In this document: positions 19,296-31,615 of the stretch, one piece after another
How positions within the stretch are numbered: the first letter of the stretch is position 1
How the letters are laid out: every line of letters begins with the position of its first letter
From: Polaribacter sp. Z022
GTDB lineage: Bacteria > Bacteroidota > Bacteroidia > Flavobacteriales > Flavobacteriaceae
Assembly: GCF_023555495.1 (NCBI RefSeq)
Contig: NZ_JALCZO010000002.1
Span: forward strand, 186,001 to 250,000
Length of the DNA: 64,000 nucleotides
Direction: 5' to 3'
Notes under the pieces: model-generated
Told to the model about the DNA's origin: nothing
The model's database searches: none
Seen by the model: the letters and a program-made list of their open reading frames with translations, nothing else
Position numbers and translations under genes: made by a program

Positions 19296-20107
19296 TTTAC
19301 ATAGTTTTTAATGGCATTTCTAACATTACCAAATTCTTGTAATAAACTAGCAGCTTTTTCTTGGTCGATATTTAGTTCTTTAGCTAACATTTTTTGTCCT
19401 CTTTCTACCAATTTATTATTAGATAGTTGCATGTCAACCATTTTGTTTCCTTTTATTTTTCCTAATTGAATCATGGTTGCTGTTGATAGCATGTTTAAAA
19501 CTAATTTTTGGGCAGTACCTGCTTTCATTCTAGAGCTTCCAGTAACAAACTCTGGACCTACAATTACATCTATAGGAAATAGTGCTGTATTAGATAAAGG
19601 ACTGTTTTTATTACAAGAAATACAACCTGTAATAATATTATTTTCATTACACTTTTCTAAGGCAGAAATTACATAAGGAGTTGTGCCAGATGCAGCAATA
19701 CCAACTACAATATCTTTATTGGTAATTTTATAATTTTGTAAATCTAACCAACCTTGTTTTGTAGAATCTTCTGCAAATTCTACAGCTTTTCTAATAGCAA
19801 TATCTCCACCAGCAATAATGCCAACTACCAATTCATGAGGAACACCAAATGTTGGTGGACATTCTGAAGCATCTACAACACCTAATCTACCAGAAGTACC
19901 AGCTCCTATATAAAACAATCTACCTCCATTTTGTAGTTTATTTACAATCTGATTTGTTAATGCTTCAATTTGAGGTAAAGACTTTTCTACAGCTAAAGGA
20001 ACTGTTTTGTCTTCGTTATTAATATTGGTTAATAAATCTGATACAGACATCTTTTCTAGATGATTGTATTTAGAATCTTGTTCTGTAGTTTTTATAAAAG
20101 TCATCAA
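19292..20107 (-). CDS. murQ: N-acetylmuramic acid 6-phosphate etherase
   Basis: The 271-residue SIS-domain protein carries the sugar-phosphate motif GAGTSGRLGVVDASE and the MurQ signature GSSRMKAGTAQKLVLNM. It cleaves the lactyl ether of MurNAc 6-phosphate to yield GlcNAc 6-phosphate during cell-wall recycling. The start is taken at 20107; a second Met follows immediately. It leads a short operon with the DUF6095-like and His/Cys proteins. It is slightly shorter than the approximately 300-residue E. coli enzyme, with the core motifs intact. Confidence 0.9.
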   Translation of the reverse strand: MMTFIKTTEQDSKYNHLEKMSVSDLLTNINNEDKTVPLAVEKSLPQIEALTNQIVNKLQNGGRLFYIGAGTSGRLGVVDASECPPTFGVPHELVVGIIAGGDIAIRKAVEFAEDSTKQGWLDLQNYKITNKDIVVGIAASGTTPYVISALEKCNENNIITGCISCNKNSPLSNTALFPIDVIVGPEFVTGSSRMKAGTAQKLVLNMLSTATMIQLGKIKGNKMVDMQLSNNKLVERGQKMLAKELNIDQEKAASLLQEFGNVRNAIKNYVK

Positions 20108-20191
20108 TCAAAAATACAGAATTCTATGTTAAATTCTATATTATTTCTTAGACGTTTTAGTACGCTTTTAATTATATTTTTTTATTGAAAA

Positions 20192-20227
20192 AAACCATTC
20201 TAATATCTATTGTTATTAGAATGGTTT
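20192..20227 (-). terminator. Terminator downstream of the DUF4249-type gene
   Basis: AAACCATTCTAATA (20192-20205) pairs with TATTAGAATGGTTT (20214-20227). On the minus strand it is followed by a T-run, so it ends transcription of the gene that stops at 20263. Confidence 0.85.
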
Positions 20228-20262
20228 AAGTCTTTAACGTTAATGTAAGATTATTTGAGGTT

Positions 20263-21093
20263 TTAATTTTTATCTACTAAGTTAATAGTAAAAGTGTCTG
20301 TTTCTGAAATATGAAAATAACCTAAAGGAAAATTAGCATCATTTGTAGTGTTAATGATGTTTCCTAATAAAGAAGATGGAACTGCTTGAAAAGGACCTCC
20401 ACCTTCTTGTCCTCCTTGACTTACCAAAATTTCGAAATAAGTATAATATTCCTTTGTAATTCCAGACATTTTAATGTTTACGGTTTTTGGTAACTCAAGT
20501 TCTTCATCTCTATAGAAATAAGAAAAATTATATTCTGAACCATTAAAATAACGGTCATCTATAGATAAAAATAGGTTGTCATCAAAATCGAATAAATAAT
20601 AGTTTTCTATAACTGGAATGTCTTGAAAAGTGATTTTAATTTCTACTTCTTCACCAGAAAATAAAGTTTTATCACCCTGTATAACTTCTTTAAAAGGAGA
20701 AGATTTAATTTTGGTAGCTTTTCCTTTATAAGTTTCGTTATTATAAATAATAGTTAGTTCATATTCTATATCATCAGCAGGTATAAAATTGATGTTAGGT
20801 GTGTAGTTTCCATCAGAATTAACATCAGAAAAATTGATGATTGAATTGTCTGTTAAATTTGTTAAAAACACAGTTGCATTACTTACAGTAGGTATTTCAT
20901 CTTCAAAATAATCTGCAGATAAACTTAGTTTTACTACTGTATTTGCTACTACAGGATTTTCATCAAACAAAACTTCAAAAGAAGCATCAATAACTAATTT
21001 TGGTTCTATTGATGGAACATCAACATCAATTACTTTTTCGCAACTGTTAAAAAAGAATATTGCTAAAATTGGAAGTAAATATATCTTTTTCAT
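20263..21093 (-). CDS. DUF4249-type lipoprotein, TonB receptor partner
   Basis: The frame extends upstream to 21237, but the start at 21093 gives a proper lipoprotein signal (MKKIYLLPILAIFFFNSCEK, lipobox Cys17), so I use it; the protein then has 276 residues. The sequence following (VIDVDVPSIEPKLVIDASF) is typical of the DUF4249 family, whose members are surface lipoproteins encoded with TonB-dependent receptors in Bacteroidota. It starts 4 bases after the receptor stop. It probably captures or passes substrate to that receptor; the substrate is unknown. Confidence 0.8.
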   Translation of the reverse strand: MKKIYLLPILAIFFFNSCEKVIDVDVPSIEPKLVIDASFEVLFDENPVVANTVVKLSLSADYFEDEIPTVSNATVFLTNLTDNSIINFSDVNSDGNYTPNINFIPADDIEYELTIIYNNETYKGKATKIKSSPFKEVIQGDKTLFSGEEVEIKITFQDIPVIENYYLFDFDDNLFLSIDDRYFNGSEYNFSYFYRDEELELPKTVNIKMSGITKEYYTYFEILVSQGGQEGGGPFQAVPSSLLGNIINTTNDANFPLGYFHISETDTFTINLVDKN

Positions 21094-21097
21094 CGAT

Positions 21098-23476
21098 TTA
21101 AAATTTAAAGTTATAAGTAACAGATGGTACCATTCCAAAAATTGAAGTTTGTACAGCTTCATTTTTAAAGGTTTCTCTGTTTTGTGAAAAATTAATAGAA
21201 GCAGCATTTTGTCTTCCATATAAATTATAAATTCCAAAAACCCATTCTCCTTGCCATTTTCTGTTTTTGTTTTTTTCTGGAGTTAAAGTTGCAGAAACAT
21301 CTATTCTATGGTAGTTAGGCAATCTGTCTGCATTTCTTCTATTATCATCATAAATGGGTACGTTTAAACCTTGTATTTCATATTGACCTACAGGATAATT
21401 TGTTGGTTGCCCTGTTTGAAAAACAAAGTTGGTGTTAAATTTCCATTTTTTGTTTAATTCATAACTTGCATTTATTGAAAAATCATGTGTTTTGTCATAG
21501 GGAGTATTGTACCATTCTCCACTGTTTATTCCAGGTTCATTACTGTTTCTACCTTCTGTTAATTGCTCTGATTTAGAAAGAGTGTATGAAAGCCAACCTT
21601 TAAAATTACCAGCATTCTTTTTTAACAATAACTCTAAGCCATAGGCTCTTGCTTTTCCGTTTAAAATAACGGTTTCAATTTCATTATTTGCAATTAGGTT
21701 TGCTCCATTTATATAGTCTATTCTGTTTTGAATATCTTTATAATAAGCTTCTACTTCTAAAGAATAATCTCCATCTTTTAATGTTTTAAAATATCCAACA
21801 GCAAATTGATCTAACAATTGAGGCTTTATATATTTTCCACTAGGAGTCCAAACATCTAAAGGAGTAGGAGAAGAGGTGTTAGATAATAGATGTAAATATT
21901 GAGACATTCTATTATAACTTGCTTTAAAAGAACTATTATTATTTAAGGTGTATGACATAGAAAACCTTGGCTCAAAGTTGTTAAAACTAGTAATAACATC
22001 ACTTTTATTAAAAGATTCTACTCCAATTGCATTTGCAGATTCATATTTTTTAAATTCACTATTATAAATAACAGCTTCATCATTGGTATAGATGTTTAAT
22101 TCCTCTTGTCCTAATCTTAAAAAGTTGCTAAAACGTACTCCATATTGTAGTCTTAATTTATCATTAATTTTATGTTCTGCATCTAAGTAAACTGCAAATT
22201 CATTAGCGTATTTGTCTATTAATTTTTCTGCAACAATACCAGAGTCTTCTCTATTAGGTTTTATTTCACCAGGATTAAATTTACTATGAATGTTGTTGAT
22301 ACCATAACTTAATTTAAAATTACTATTAATGTAATGTTTAAAATCATATTTAAGGTTAAGATTGGTAATACCAGAATCCCATTCAAAACCAACAAAATCT
22401 AAGATTAATCCATAGAAATAGTCAGAATAAATTAAAGATAAATTTGAAAAAAGTTTATCTGAAAATAAATGATTCCAACGTAAATTTGCTACAGTATTTC
22501 CGTATTTATTTACAAAACTATCACTGATTCCAAATACATCTTTACCAAAATAACCAGAAAAGAAAACACTGTTTTTATCATTAATTCTATAATTTACTTT
22601 GGTATTTAAATCATAAAAATACGCAGTATTATCTATATCAAATAATGGTAAAAATAAATGAGCATATGAAGATCTACCACCAACTAAAAATGAAATTTTT
22701 TCTTTTTTCAATGGACCTTCTAATAAAAGTCTAGAAGAAACCAAACCAATACCACCAGTAGCTTTAAACTCTTTACTGTTTCCTTCTTTTTGATATATAT
22801 CTAAAACAGATGATAATCTACCTCCGTATTTTGCAGGAATACCTCCTTTATACAATTTAACGTCTTTAATTACATCAGGATTAAAAACTGAGAAAAAACC
22901 AAATAAATGAGATGAATTAAAAACTGTAGCTTCATCTAATAGAATTAAATTTTGATCTGCAGCACCACCTCTTACATTAAATCCAGAAGCACCTTCACCA
23001 GCACTTGTAACTCCAGGTAATAAAATTAGAGATTTAATAATATCTGCTTCACCTAAAACAACAGGAATTTGCTTTATGGTAGAAGAAGTAAGTTTATTTA
23101 CACTCATTTGAGGTGTTCTAACATTCAATTTTTCAATATTAGATTCAATAATAATTTCATCTAAACTTTCTGCTTCTTCTTTTAAATTAAAGTTTTTAGT
23201 TAGTTTTTTGTTTAAATTAATAGTTTCTGTTATTGTAGAGTAACCTAAGTAACTTACTTGAATTTTGTAAGTGTTTTCTGGTAGAGTTACAGAGTAAAAA
23301 CCATATTCATTGGTTGTTGTACCAATATTGATTTCTGGAAAGTATATGGAAACACCAATTAAGGTTTCATTATTACTGAAGTCATATACAGTACCACTTA
23401 TGGTTTGTTTATTTTGACCATATGTAACAAAGGAAATAAAGAATAATAAAGAAAATATTTTTTTGACTTCAATCAT
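21098..23476 (-). CDS. TonB-dependent receptor with carboxypeptidase-like N-terminal domain
   Basis: With the start at ATG 23476 the 792-residue protein has a signal peptide (KKIFSLLFFISFVTYGQ), a carboxypeptidase-regulatory-like beta domain (ISGTVYDFSNNETLIGVSIY), a plug domain (GASGFNVRGGAADQNLILLDE) and a 22-strand type barrel with an aromatic end (VPSVTYNFKF). It imports a ligand across the outer membrane using TonB energy. A longer frame from 23509 would add 11 residues before the signal and is unlikely. TACTTTTG read on the minus strand at 23507-23514 may be the -7 element. It is paired with the DUF4249-type lipoprotein. Confidence 0.88.
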   Translation of the reverse strand: MIEVKKIFSLLFFISFVTYGQNKQTISGTVYDFSNNETLIGVSIYFPEINIGTTTNEYGFYSVTLPENTYKIQVSYLGYSTITETINLNKKLTKNFNLKEEAESLDEIIIESNIEKLNVRTPQMSVNKLTSSTIKQIPVVLGEADIIKSLILLPGVTSAGEGASGFNVRGGAADQNLILLDEATVFNSSHLFGFFSVFNPDVIKDVKLYKGGIPAKYGGRLSSVLDIYQKEGNSKEFKATGGIGLVSSRLLLEGPLKKEKISFLVGGRSSYAHLFLPLFDIDNTAYFYDLNTKVNYRINDKNSVFFSGYFGKDVFGISDSFVNKYGNTVANLRWNHLFSDKLFSNLSLIYSDYFYGLILDFVGFEWDSGITNLNLKYDFKHYINSNFKLSYGINNIHSKFNPGEIKPNREDSGIVAEKLIDKYANEFAVYLDAEHKINDKLRLQYGVRFSNFLRLGQEELNIYTNDEAVIYNSEFKKYESANAIGVESFNKSDVITSFNNFEPRFSMSYTLNNNSSFKASYNRMSQYLHLLSNTSSPTPLDVWTPSGKYIKPQLLDQFAVGYFKTLKDGDYSLEVEAYYKDIQNRIDYINGANLIANNEIETVILNGKARAYGLELLLKKNAGNFKGWLSYTLSKSEQLTEGRNSNEPGINSGEWYNTPYDKTHDFSINASYELNKKWKFNTNFVFQTGQPTNYPVGQYEIQGLNVPIYDDNRRNADRLPNYHRIDVSATLTPEKNKNRKWQGEWVFGIYNLYGRQNAASINFSQNRETFKNEAVQTSIFGMVPSVTYNFKF

Positions 23477-23566
23477 TTTGTTTAATGAATTTATGTTTTT
23501 GATAAACAAAAGTACAATTCTAAATTTTAATATTATGTTAAATATTTAAGATGTTTTTTAATAAAA

Positions 23567-23593
23567 AAAGGTCGATGATAAACATCGACCTTT
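23567..23593. terminator. Hairpin terminator between icd and the TonB receptor
   Basis: AAAGGTCGATG (23567-23577) pairs perfectly with CATCGACCTTT (23583-23593) around a 5-base loop. On the minus strand it lies 31 bases beyond the icd stop and is followed by a T-run. Confidence 0.85.
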
Positions 23594-23623
23594 ATAATTA
23601 TTAAAATTAAAAATTTTATAATA

Positions 23624-25849
<2,226 letters not shown>

Positions 25850-26026
25850 TTAAATTTTATATTGTTAATTGTAATTTACGAAATGGATTTCGTAAAAAAA
25901 GTGAGGCAAATTTATGAATTAATAATGATATTTTTATTGGTAAATTGTTATTAATTAGGTGGTATTTTTGTTTATTTAATAATAAATTAAGGTTATTGGT
26001 GTGAATATGAATTTATTGCAAAATAA

Positions 26027-26063
26027 AAGCCATATCACACAATTTCTTGTAGTGATATGGCTT
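26027..26063 (-). terminator. Terminator-like hairpin in an 850-base gene-poor stretch
   Basis: AAGCCATATCAC (26027-26038) pairs perfectly with GTGATATGGCTT (26052-26063). No intact gene lies near it. On the minus strand it is 55 bases downstream of the short coding remnant at 26118-26192, so it may be what is left of an ancestral gene's terminator. Confidence 0.6.
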
Positions 26064-26117
26064 CTTAGAAATAGTATTTAGTAAGCTTAATATTGTTCTA
26101 AAAAACTAAAAGTTGCC

Positions 26118-26192
26118 TTAAAATTCTTTTTTTACAATGAGGTTACTTTCTACTAATTCTGGTTTTGAAACATCCTTAATTACAATAAGCAT
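26118..26192 (-). pseudogene. Short remnant-like coding segment in the 25844-26700 gap
   Basis: A 24-codon frame reads MLIVIKDVSKPELVESNLIV and ends KKEF, with codon usage and composition like real protein, and is followed downstream by a clear terminator hairpin. An in-frame stop lies four codons before the ATG. The rest of the gap is AT-rich with no frame I can support. I read this as the tail of a decayed gene; a genuine micro-ORF or chance is possible. Confidence 0.25.
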
Positions 26193-26646
26193 TCTACTTT
26201 GTTATAATTTTTATGAATGTTTCTATTGTTTTCTATTTAACCTTAATATCAATTTATACATTTATATTAGTTTTAAAATGTTTAATTACTATAACCTTTT
26301 TTATTAATTAAGTTTTCTTTTAATTATTATAAGTGATTCTGTAAACTTTCGTTTAAGATTCTTTTACATTATTAAAAGTCTTCTTTTTTAATTTTAAGTA
26401 TTAACTGCAAGTATTCAATTTATACTTTTTATAAAAAAACCAATTTTTAGTAAATTAGAAAAACAATATTTAAAGAACGTTACTTTATGTATTTACTTGT
26501 TAATTTTATTAGCTTTTGAAGACTGATAAGTTTAATTAGCTTGTAAATTCTTTGTAAATATAAACCTGTTTTTTAAAAATGCAAATTATTTAACTAATTA
26601 GAAATCAACACGATATTAACTTTGGTTATTAACAATTGTTAACTAA

Positions 26647-26678
26647 AAAAAGCGTTGTGAAAAATCACAACGCTTTTT
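26647..26678 (-). terminator. Terminator after rplS
   Basis: AAAAAGCGTTGTGA (26647-26660) pairs perfectly with TCACAACGCTTTTT (26665-26678) around AAAA, 23 bases past the rplS stop on the minus strand. Confidence 0.88.
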
Positions 26679-26700
26679 AAATACTTTTATGTAAAAGAGA

Positions 26701-27051
26701 TTATCTTCTTTTTTCAGTAATTCTAGCTTTTTTACCAGTAAGACCTCTAAAGTAGAAAATACGAGCTCTACGTACTTTACCTCTTTTGTTAACTTCAATT
26801 TTTTGAATAGAAGGTAAGTTAACTGGAAAAATTCTTTCTACACCCACAGTACCAGACATTTTTCTGATTGTAAATGTTTCTGAAAGACCAGCTCCTCTTC
26901 TTTGTAAAACAACACCTCTAAAAAACTGAGTACGAGTTTTGTTTCCCTCTTTAATTTCGTAATAAACAGTGATTGTATCACCAGCAGCAAATTCTGCAAA
27001 TTCTTTTTTTGTTACAAATTCGTCTTGAACAAATTTTACTAAAGATTCCAT
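26701..27051 (-). CDS. rplS: 50S ribosomal protein L19
   Basis: The 116-residue protein has the L19 signature: GDTITVYYEIKEGNKTRTQ, FRGVVLQRRGAGLSETFT and the basic end KVRRARIFYFRGLTGKKARI. L19 lies at the 30S/50S interface. It is complete, followed by a terminator, and separated from trmD by a glycosyltransferase gene. Confidence 0.95.
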   Translation of the reverse strand: MESLVKFVQDEFVTKKEFAEFAAGDTITVYYEIKEGNKTRTQFFRGVVLQRRGAGLSETFTIRKMSGTVGVERIFPVNLPSIQKIEVNKRGKVRRARIFYFRGLTGKKARITEKRR

Positions 27052-27162
27052 ATCTTTTAATTTAATTGATTTTGTAAAGCAACATTCACGATTTTTTCGT
27101 CAGAGGTTAATTTAGCGGTTGCAAAAGTAATCATTATTTTTTGTTGTAAAAACTAAAATGCA

Positions 27163-28641
27163 TTATTTTTTTGCTTGATAATTAGAACAATAGAAAATCC
27201 AAAACTTACGAACTTCTTTACCATTAATTTTTATAATAATTGGTTCTAATTCAACTACTTTTTCAAAATGGTTATCTATCAGTTCATGATATTTTCCTCT
27301 TTTCTCTTTGTTTTTAAAACGTGTATCAGAATCAATAAATATGGCGTTTTTGTTATTTAAAGTAGTTAAATCATCGCCTAAATAATCAAAATGTAATGCA
27401 GGCAAACCAATAATGTTTTTAGAATAAACTTTTTCATCCATAAAAAAGTTTAAACAAGCAGCAGTTTTATAATGATCTTCTGAAAATACAAAAGTATTTG
27501 GGTAGTCTTTTTTAATGTTTTCAATTTCTTCTGATAATTCTTCCCAACCAATCCAGGTATCATCACTTTTAATTGGAGCTAAATTAAATAGTATTTGAAG
27601 ACTAACTAATACATGAAAAACAATTGAAAAGATTACTTGAATTTTCAATTGTTTCTTACTGATAAACATAGCAGCTAAAATTATACCTGAAATGTAAGAA
27701 GGCATCATCCAATTTAGTTTAACCCAATAAATAGGAGTTAGACTAAAAAATCCAACGAAAGTTGGGATAAAAAAGGCTAATAAAAATAACGTCTTTGCTT
27801 GTGGAATTTTAAATTTTAAAAGTGCTCTTTTAATGTATTTAAAAGAAAATGTAATAAAAATTAAAAATAATACAGGCAGTAATAAAAACATTTGATGACC
27901 TATGGCACCAAAGAAATAATTTGGATATAATTTAAACTCTGTTATTGTGCTAGTTCTTTCTCCTCCTTGAAAAGCAAATGAGGCAAAGTTGTTTTGATAA
28001 TTCCAATACCATACAGGGAAAGTTACAGCAACAGAAATAATTATACACATCCAAAACCAAGGAGATAATAATAGTTTTCTGTATTTATTAGAAAAAATAA
28101 GAAAAGCAATTAAACCAATTTGTAAAACTAAAGCAGTGTATTTACTATTAAATGCTAATCCCATAGCAATTCCACCAAGAATCCAAAACCATTTTTTTTC
28201 TTCAAAAATTGCTTTGTATAAACAAATTAAACTGAGTGTCCAGAATAATAATAGTGGTACATCTGGAGTAGAATTAAAAGATAAAATGGAAATAAATATG
28301 GTTGAAACTATAAGAACTAGGGCTTTTTGTAGTTTTTGTTTTGATAGGAAATAAGAAGCTAATTTGTAAAAACTAAAAATTGTGAATGAAGTAATTACAA
28401 AATCAGCAAATTTTACAATAAAAACAGATTGACCAAAAACATCTGTAAATATTCTTAAAATATAGCCAATCATTCCTGGGTGATCAAAATATGAAAGTGA
28501 TAAATTTTGACCATATAAATGATAGTAGGCATCTTGTGGCATTAAGCCCATAAAAGGTAATAATATCAATCTAAATAGTTGAAATCCTAAAACCCAAGAA
28601 ATGGCTTTGTTGTTTTTTATGAAAGATGAAAACTTATTCAT
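27163..28641 (-). CDS. Glycosyltransferase family 39-like membrane protein (ArnT/PMT type)
   Basis: The 492-residue polytopic protein has about 11 hydrophobic segments. The first external loop contains the acidic motif and FDHPGMIGY (after [21 protein letters not shown]), typical of polyprenyl-phosphate-dependent glycosyltransferases, and PDVPLLLFW follows in the GT39 pattern. It would transfer a sugar from a lipid carrier to a protein or lipid on the outer face of the inner membrane. Its start overlaps the trmD stop by 8 bases. The sugar and acceptor are unknown. Confidence 0.8.
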   Translation of the reverse strand: MNKFSSFIKNNKAISWVLGFQLFRLILLPFMGLMPQDAYYHLYGQNLSLSYFDHPGMIGYILRIFTDVFGQSVFIVKFADFVITSFTIFSFYKLASYFLSKQKLQKALVLIVSTIFISILSFNSTPDVPLLLFWTLSLICLYKAIFEEKKWFWILGGIAMGLAFNSKYTALVLQIGLIAFLIFSNKYRKLLLSPWFWMCIIISVAVTFPVWYWNYQNNFASFAFQGGERTSTITEFKLYPNYFFGAIGHQMFLLLPVLFLIFITFSFKYIKRALLKFKIPQAKTLFLLAFFIPTFVGFFSLTPIYWVKLNWMMPSYISGIILAAMFISKKQLKIQVIFSIVFHVLVSLQILFNLAPIKSDDTWIGWEELSEEIENIKKDYPNTFVFSEDHYKTAACLNFFMDEKVYSKNIIGLPALHFDYLGDDLTTLNNKNAIFIDSDTRFKNKEKRGKYHELIDNHFEKVVELEPIIIKINGKEVRKFWIFYCSNYQAKK

Positions 28642-29314
28642 TTTCTAATAAATCTGGTCTTATTTGTTCTGTTCTTTCGTAAGCTTTTTCACTTCTCCAA
28701 TCATCTATTTTAGGAAAATTTCCAGACAATAAAACATCAGGAACTTTCATGCCTTCAAAATCTGCAGGTCTTGTATAAACAGGAGGAGATAATAAATTAT
28801 CTTGAAAAGAATCTGTTAAGGCAGATTGTTCATCGCCAATAACACCAGGAATTAAACGTACAACAGCGTCTACTAAAACAGCTGCAGCTAACTCACCACC
28901 AGTTAAAACATAATCTCCAATAGAAATTTCTTTAGTAATAAATTTATCTCTTATTCTTTGATCTACACCTTTATAATGCCCAGTAAGAATTAAAATATTT
29001 TCTTTTAAAGAAAGTGTATTTGCAGTAGATTGGTTTAATGTTTTAGCATCTGGAGTCATATAAATAATTTCATCATATGTTCTTTCTGCTTGAAGTTTTT
29101 TTATACAATTAGCTATGGGTTCTATCATCATAACCATACCTGCACCACCTCCAAATTGAGTATCGTCTATTTGTTTGTAATTACCCAAACCATATTCACG
29201 TAAGTCGTGAATAACAATTTCTGCCAAACCTTTGTCTTTTGCTCTTTTAACTATAGAATGATTAAAAGGGCTTTCTAATAAATTTGGAGCAACTGAAATA
29301 ATATCTATTCGCAT
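28634..29314 (-). CDS. trmD: tRNA (guanine37-N1)-methyltransferase
   Basis: The 226-residue SPOUT enzyme begins [20 protein letters not shown] and carries the knotted SAM site ([23 protein letters not shown]) and the C-terminal [19 protein letters not shown] substrate motif. It methylates G37 of tRNAs to keep the reading frame. In many genomes it is adjacent to rplS; here a GT39 gene, overlapping by 8 bases, is inserted between them. Confidence 0.95.
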   Translation of the reverse strand: MRIDIISVAPNLLESPFNHSIVKRAKDKGLAEIVIHDLREYGLGNYKQIDDTQFGGGAGMVMMIEPIANCIKKLQAERTYDEIIYMTPDAKTLNQSTANTLSLKENILILTGHYKGVDQRIRDKFITKEISIGDYVLTGGELAAAVLVDAVVRLIPGVIGDEQSALTDSFQDNLLSPPVYTRPADFEGMKVPDVLLSGNFPKIDDWRSEKAYERTEQIRPDLLENE

Positions 29315-29355
29315 TTTGCAAATGTAAGTTTTTTAGAACTTGTCTAAAATAAAAA

Positions 29356-30771
29356 TTAGTCTACAATTATAGTAAAAGGGATACTATATTTTACATTTAC
29401 TAATTTGCCTCCTTGTAAACCTGGTTTTACTTTGGGTAATTTTTTCATTACTCTTATAACTTCCTCCTTTATTTCTTCATGTGGTGCTCTAACCATTATA
29501 TCTATTATATCTCCACTTTTACCAATTTTAAAACCAATAAAAATTCTTTTTTTTCCTTTACTTAAATTTAATTTTTTTGGTAAATCAGCATCAAATTTTC
29601 TTACAAAATGTTTTTGTACACCTCTACTAAAACAAGACTTAGCTTCTTTAATACTTTTAGAGTTTTTACATCCAGGAAATATTGGTATTTTTTCATTAAA
29701 AAAAGTAGGGTATGTTTCTATTGTAATCTTACCTTCTTTTAACTTTAAAATTGTATTAGTATACATAGAAAATACACTTTTTTCTCCTAGATTTAATTTA
29801 TTAATAGGATATTCTTTAAAAATACTAAAGATTTGATTTTCTAACTCTTTAGTACGTGTATTTGTTCTTAAATTAATAGGGTTTCCTTTTTTATCAAGTT
29901 CAAAATGAAGAGATATAGTACAGTTTAATCTATTTAATCCTTCATTTTTAATATTTGTAGAATCTAATCTTTCGTTAAAAAATTTTGCAAAATCATTTGT
30001 TGTATTTGAAATATAACCTAACTTTTTGTGTACAATACCTCTATTTGCAGTTTTTTTAGATAAAGGGTAAAATGTGTAATAATAGTTTGTTGGAGAACCA
30101 TTTAAAGTTGCAGGTTCTATAAAATCAGGAAAATTATTAGTTGCTTCAATAAACAATTTTGAGCCTTTTCCTTTTTTTAGTTTTAATTTTCCCTTTTTAT
30201 CAATAAATAATTTTCCTTTTAAGTTTTTTGTAGTTTTTTTAGCGATTATAATAGCTGTAGAATCTACGTTTTTATTAAAATAACCATTTATTTTAGATTT
30301 GATGCATTTATCAATATCTTCATAAAACTCTAAATCATTACAAGATTCACTTATAGGTAATGAATGTGTTAAAATAGAAGAACTACAACTAATTATACTT
30401 TCCAATTTGTTTTTACGCATTACTACTTGAAATGAATATTTTTTTTGAGCTTCAAATTTTTCAACCCCTAATTTATTTAATGGATAGTTTAATAGTGCTT
30501 TTTTAATAGCGCTATTTAATTCTTTGTTGTAAAGGTTGTTAAATGTTATTTTATAGGGTTTGTTTAATTTATTTATGTAAAAGGATAAGACTATGTTATG
30601 ATTTGATTTGGGGTATCTAACATTTTTTAGCAACCTTGTAGGAACTGCATTTCTAAAATAATTTGACAATAGATTATCTGGTCTTGGTTTTGTTAAGTTT
30701 ATGTAATCGTAATTTTGAGAAAAGCTAAAAATTGAGAAAAGTAAACTTAAAAGAAAAACTATTTTTTTCAT
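29356..30771 (-). CDS. Secreted protein with TonB C-terminal-like domains
   Basis: The 471-residue protein has a signal peptide (KKIVFLLSLLFSIFSFSQ). The C-terminal about 110 residues resemble the Bacteroidota TonB_C domain (FPGCKNSKSIKEAKSCFSRG; RIFIGFKIGKSGDIIDIMVR; VKPGLQGGKLVNVKYSIPF). Two earlier segments, near residues 45-120 and 275-345, have the same strand-helix pattern in weaker form. The usual TonB membrane anchor and proline-rich span are absent, so it is probably not a classical energy transducer but a periplasmic multi-domain relative. Its partner is unknown. Confidence 0.65.
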   Translation of the reverse strand: MKKIVFLLSLLFSIFSFSQNYDYINLTKPRPDNLLSNYFRNAVPTRLLKNVRYPKSNHNIVLSFYINKLNKPYKITFNNLYNKELNSAIKKALLNYPLNKLGVEKFEAQKKYSFQVVMRKNKLESIISCSSSILTHSLPISESCNDLEFYEDIDKCIKSKINGYFNKNVDSTAIIIAKKTTKNLKGKLFIDKKGKLKLKKGKGSKLFIEATNNFPDFIEPATLNGSPTNYYYTFYPLSKKTANRGIVHKKLGYISNTTNDFAKFFNERLDSTNIKNEGLNRLNCTISLHFELDKKGNPINLRTNTRTKELENQIFSIFKEYPINKLNLGEKSVFSMYTNTILKLKEGKITIETYPTFFNEKIPIFPGCKNSKSIKEAKSCFSRGVQKHFVRKFDADLPKKLNLSKGKKRIFIGFKIGKSGDIIDIMVRAPHEEIKEEVIRVMKKLPKVKPGLQGGKLVNVKYSIPFTIIVD

Positions 30772-30875
30772 TTGTAATTTTTTATCAAAAATATTAAAAA
30801 TTAAGATTGTACTCTGTAAAATAGAAATATAAAGTACAATTTAATTTCATTAAAAATATTAATTTTGTAAACTAT

Positions 30876-31283
30876 ATGGAAGAATTAACACTTACAACAC
30901 CTGCTCTTTTATTTTCTGCAATTTCGTTAATAATGCTTGCTTATACCAATCGTTTTTTGGCATATGCATCTGTAATTAGAAATTTACATGCTATTTATTT
31001 AGAAAGAAAAGAAGCCTCTTTATTAAGGCAAATTACAAATTTAAAAAAGCGACTTAACTTAACAAAGTATATGCAAATTTTTGGTATATCTAGTTTGTTG
31101 TTTTGTGTAGTAACAATGTTTTTAATATATGTTCATTTTAACACATTCGCTATTTGGGTTTTTGGTTTTGCTTTAATATTATTAATTATTTCTTTAGCAT
31201 TATTAATTAAAGAAATACAAATTTCTACACAAGCTTTACAGCATCATATTGCAGATATAGAAGAACATTTAGAAAAAAAATAA
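30876..31283 (+). CDS. DUF2721 family membrane protein
   Basis: The 135-residue protein has one N-terminal helix followed by the charged segment RNLHAIYLERKEASLLRQI and two more transmembrane helices, then a charged coiled tail; this matches DUF2721. The conserved pattern TPALLFSAISLIMLAYTNRF opens the domain. It is a single gene ended by a terminator shared with the convergent neighbour. No function is known. Confidence 0.75.
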   Translation: MEELTLTTPALLFSAISLIMLAYTNRFLAYASVIRNLHAIYLERKEASLLRQITNLKKRLNLTKYMQIFGISSLLFCVVTMFLIYVHFNTFAIWVFGFALILLIISLALLIKEIQISTQALQHHIADIEEHLEKK

Positions 31284-31286
31284 AAA

Positions 31287-31317
31287 AAAATCCCAAACAA
31301 TATCTGAATGGGATTTT
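31287..31317. terminator. Bidirectional terminator between convergent genes
   Basis: AAAATCCCA (31287-31295) pairs with TGGGATTTT (31309-31317), between the stops at 31283 (plus) and 31336 (minus). Confidence 0.75.
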
Positions 31318-31335
31318 AAGGGCTTTATTATTTAA

Positions 31336-31548
31336 TTATTTTTTACTTTCTATAGGGCAAGTTTTTATTCCAAAAATACTATACAAAGGGCAAGAACTAA
31401 TAATACTTGTTAATGTAAAAATAGCTGCAACTGCTAAAAATATAATAGCTAAAGTACCAGAAATAGTATTTGTAAAGTAAAGAATGCCAATAATTGCAGC
31501 GATTATTAGTCTGATAATTCTATCTGCATTTCCCATGTTTTTTTTCAT
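31336..31548 (-). CDS. DUF2892 (YgaP transmembrane-like) protein
   Basis: The 70-residue protein starts KKNMGNADRIIRLIIAAII, has two transmembrane helices and ends with the paired cysteines SCPLYSIFGIKTCPIESK, all features of DUF2892. Such proteins often occur with rhodanese or redox regulators. It lies 67 bases downstream of the Crp/Fnr regulator on the same strand, which may control it. Confidence 0.8.
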   Translation of the reverse strand: MKKNMGNADRIIRLIIAAIIGILYFTNTISGTLAIIFLAVAAIFTLTSIISSCPLYSIFGIKTCPIESKK

Positions 31549-31615
31549 AATGTATATTTATAGATGTTAATTTCTATTGCAAATTTATAATCTATAAAAA
31601 TATTGTGCAGTGACT

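Noticed and set aside
21094-21237. 48-residue N-terminal extension of the DUF4249-type lipoprotein
   Set aside because: It overlaps the TonB receptor coding region and would hide the lipoprotein signal.
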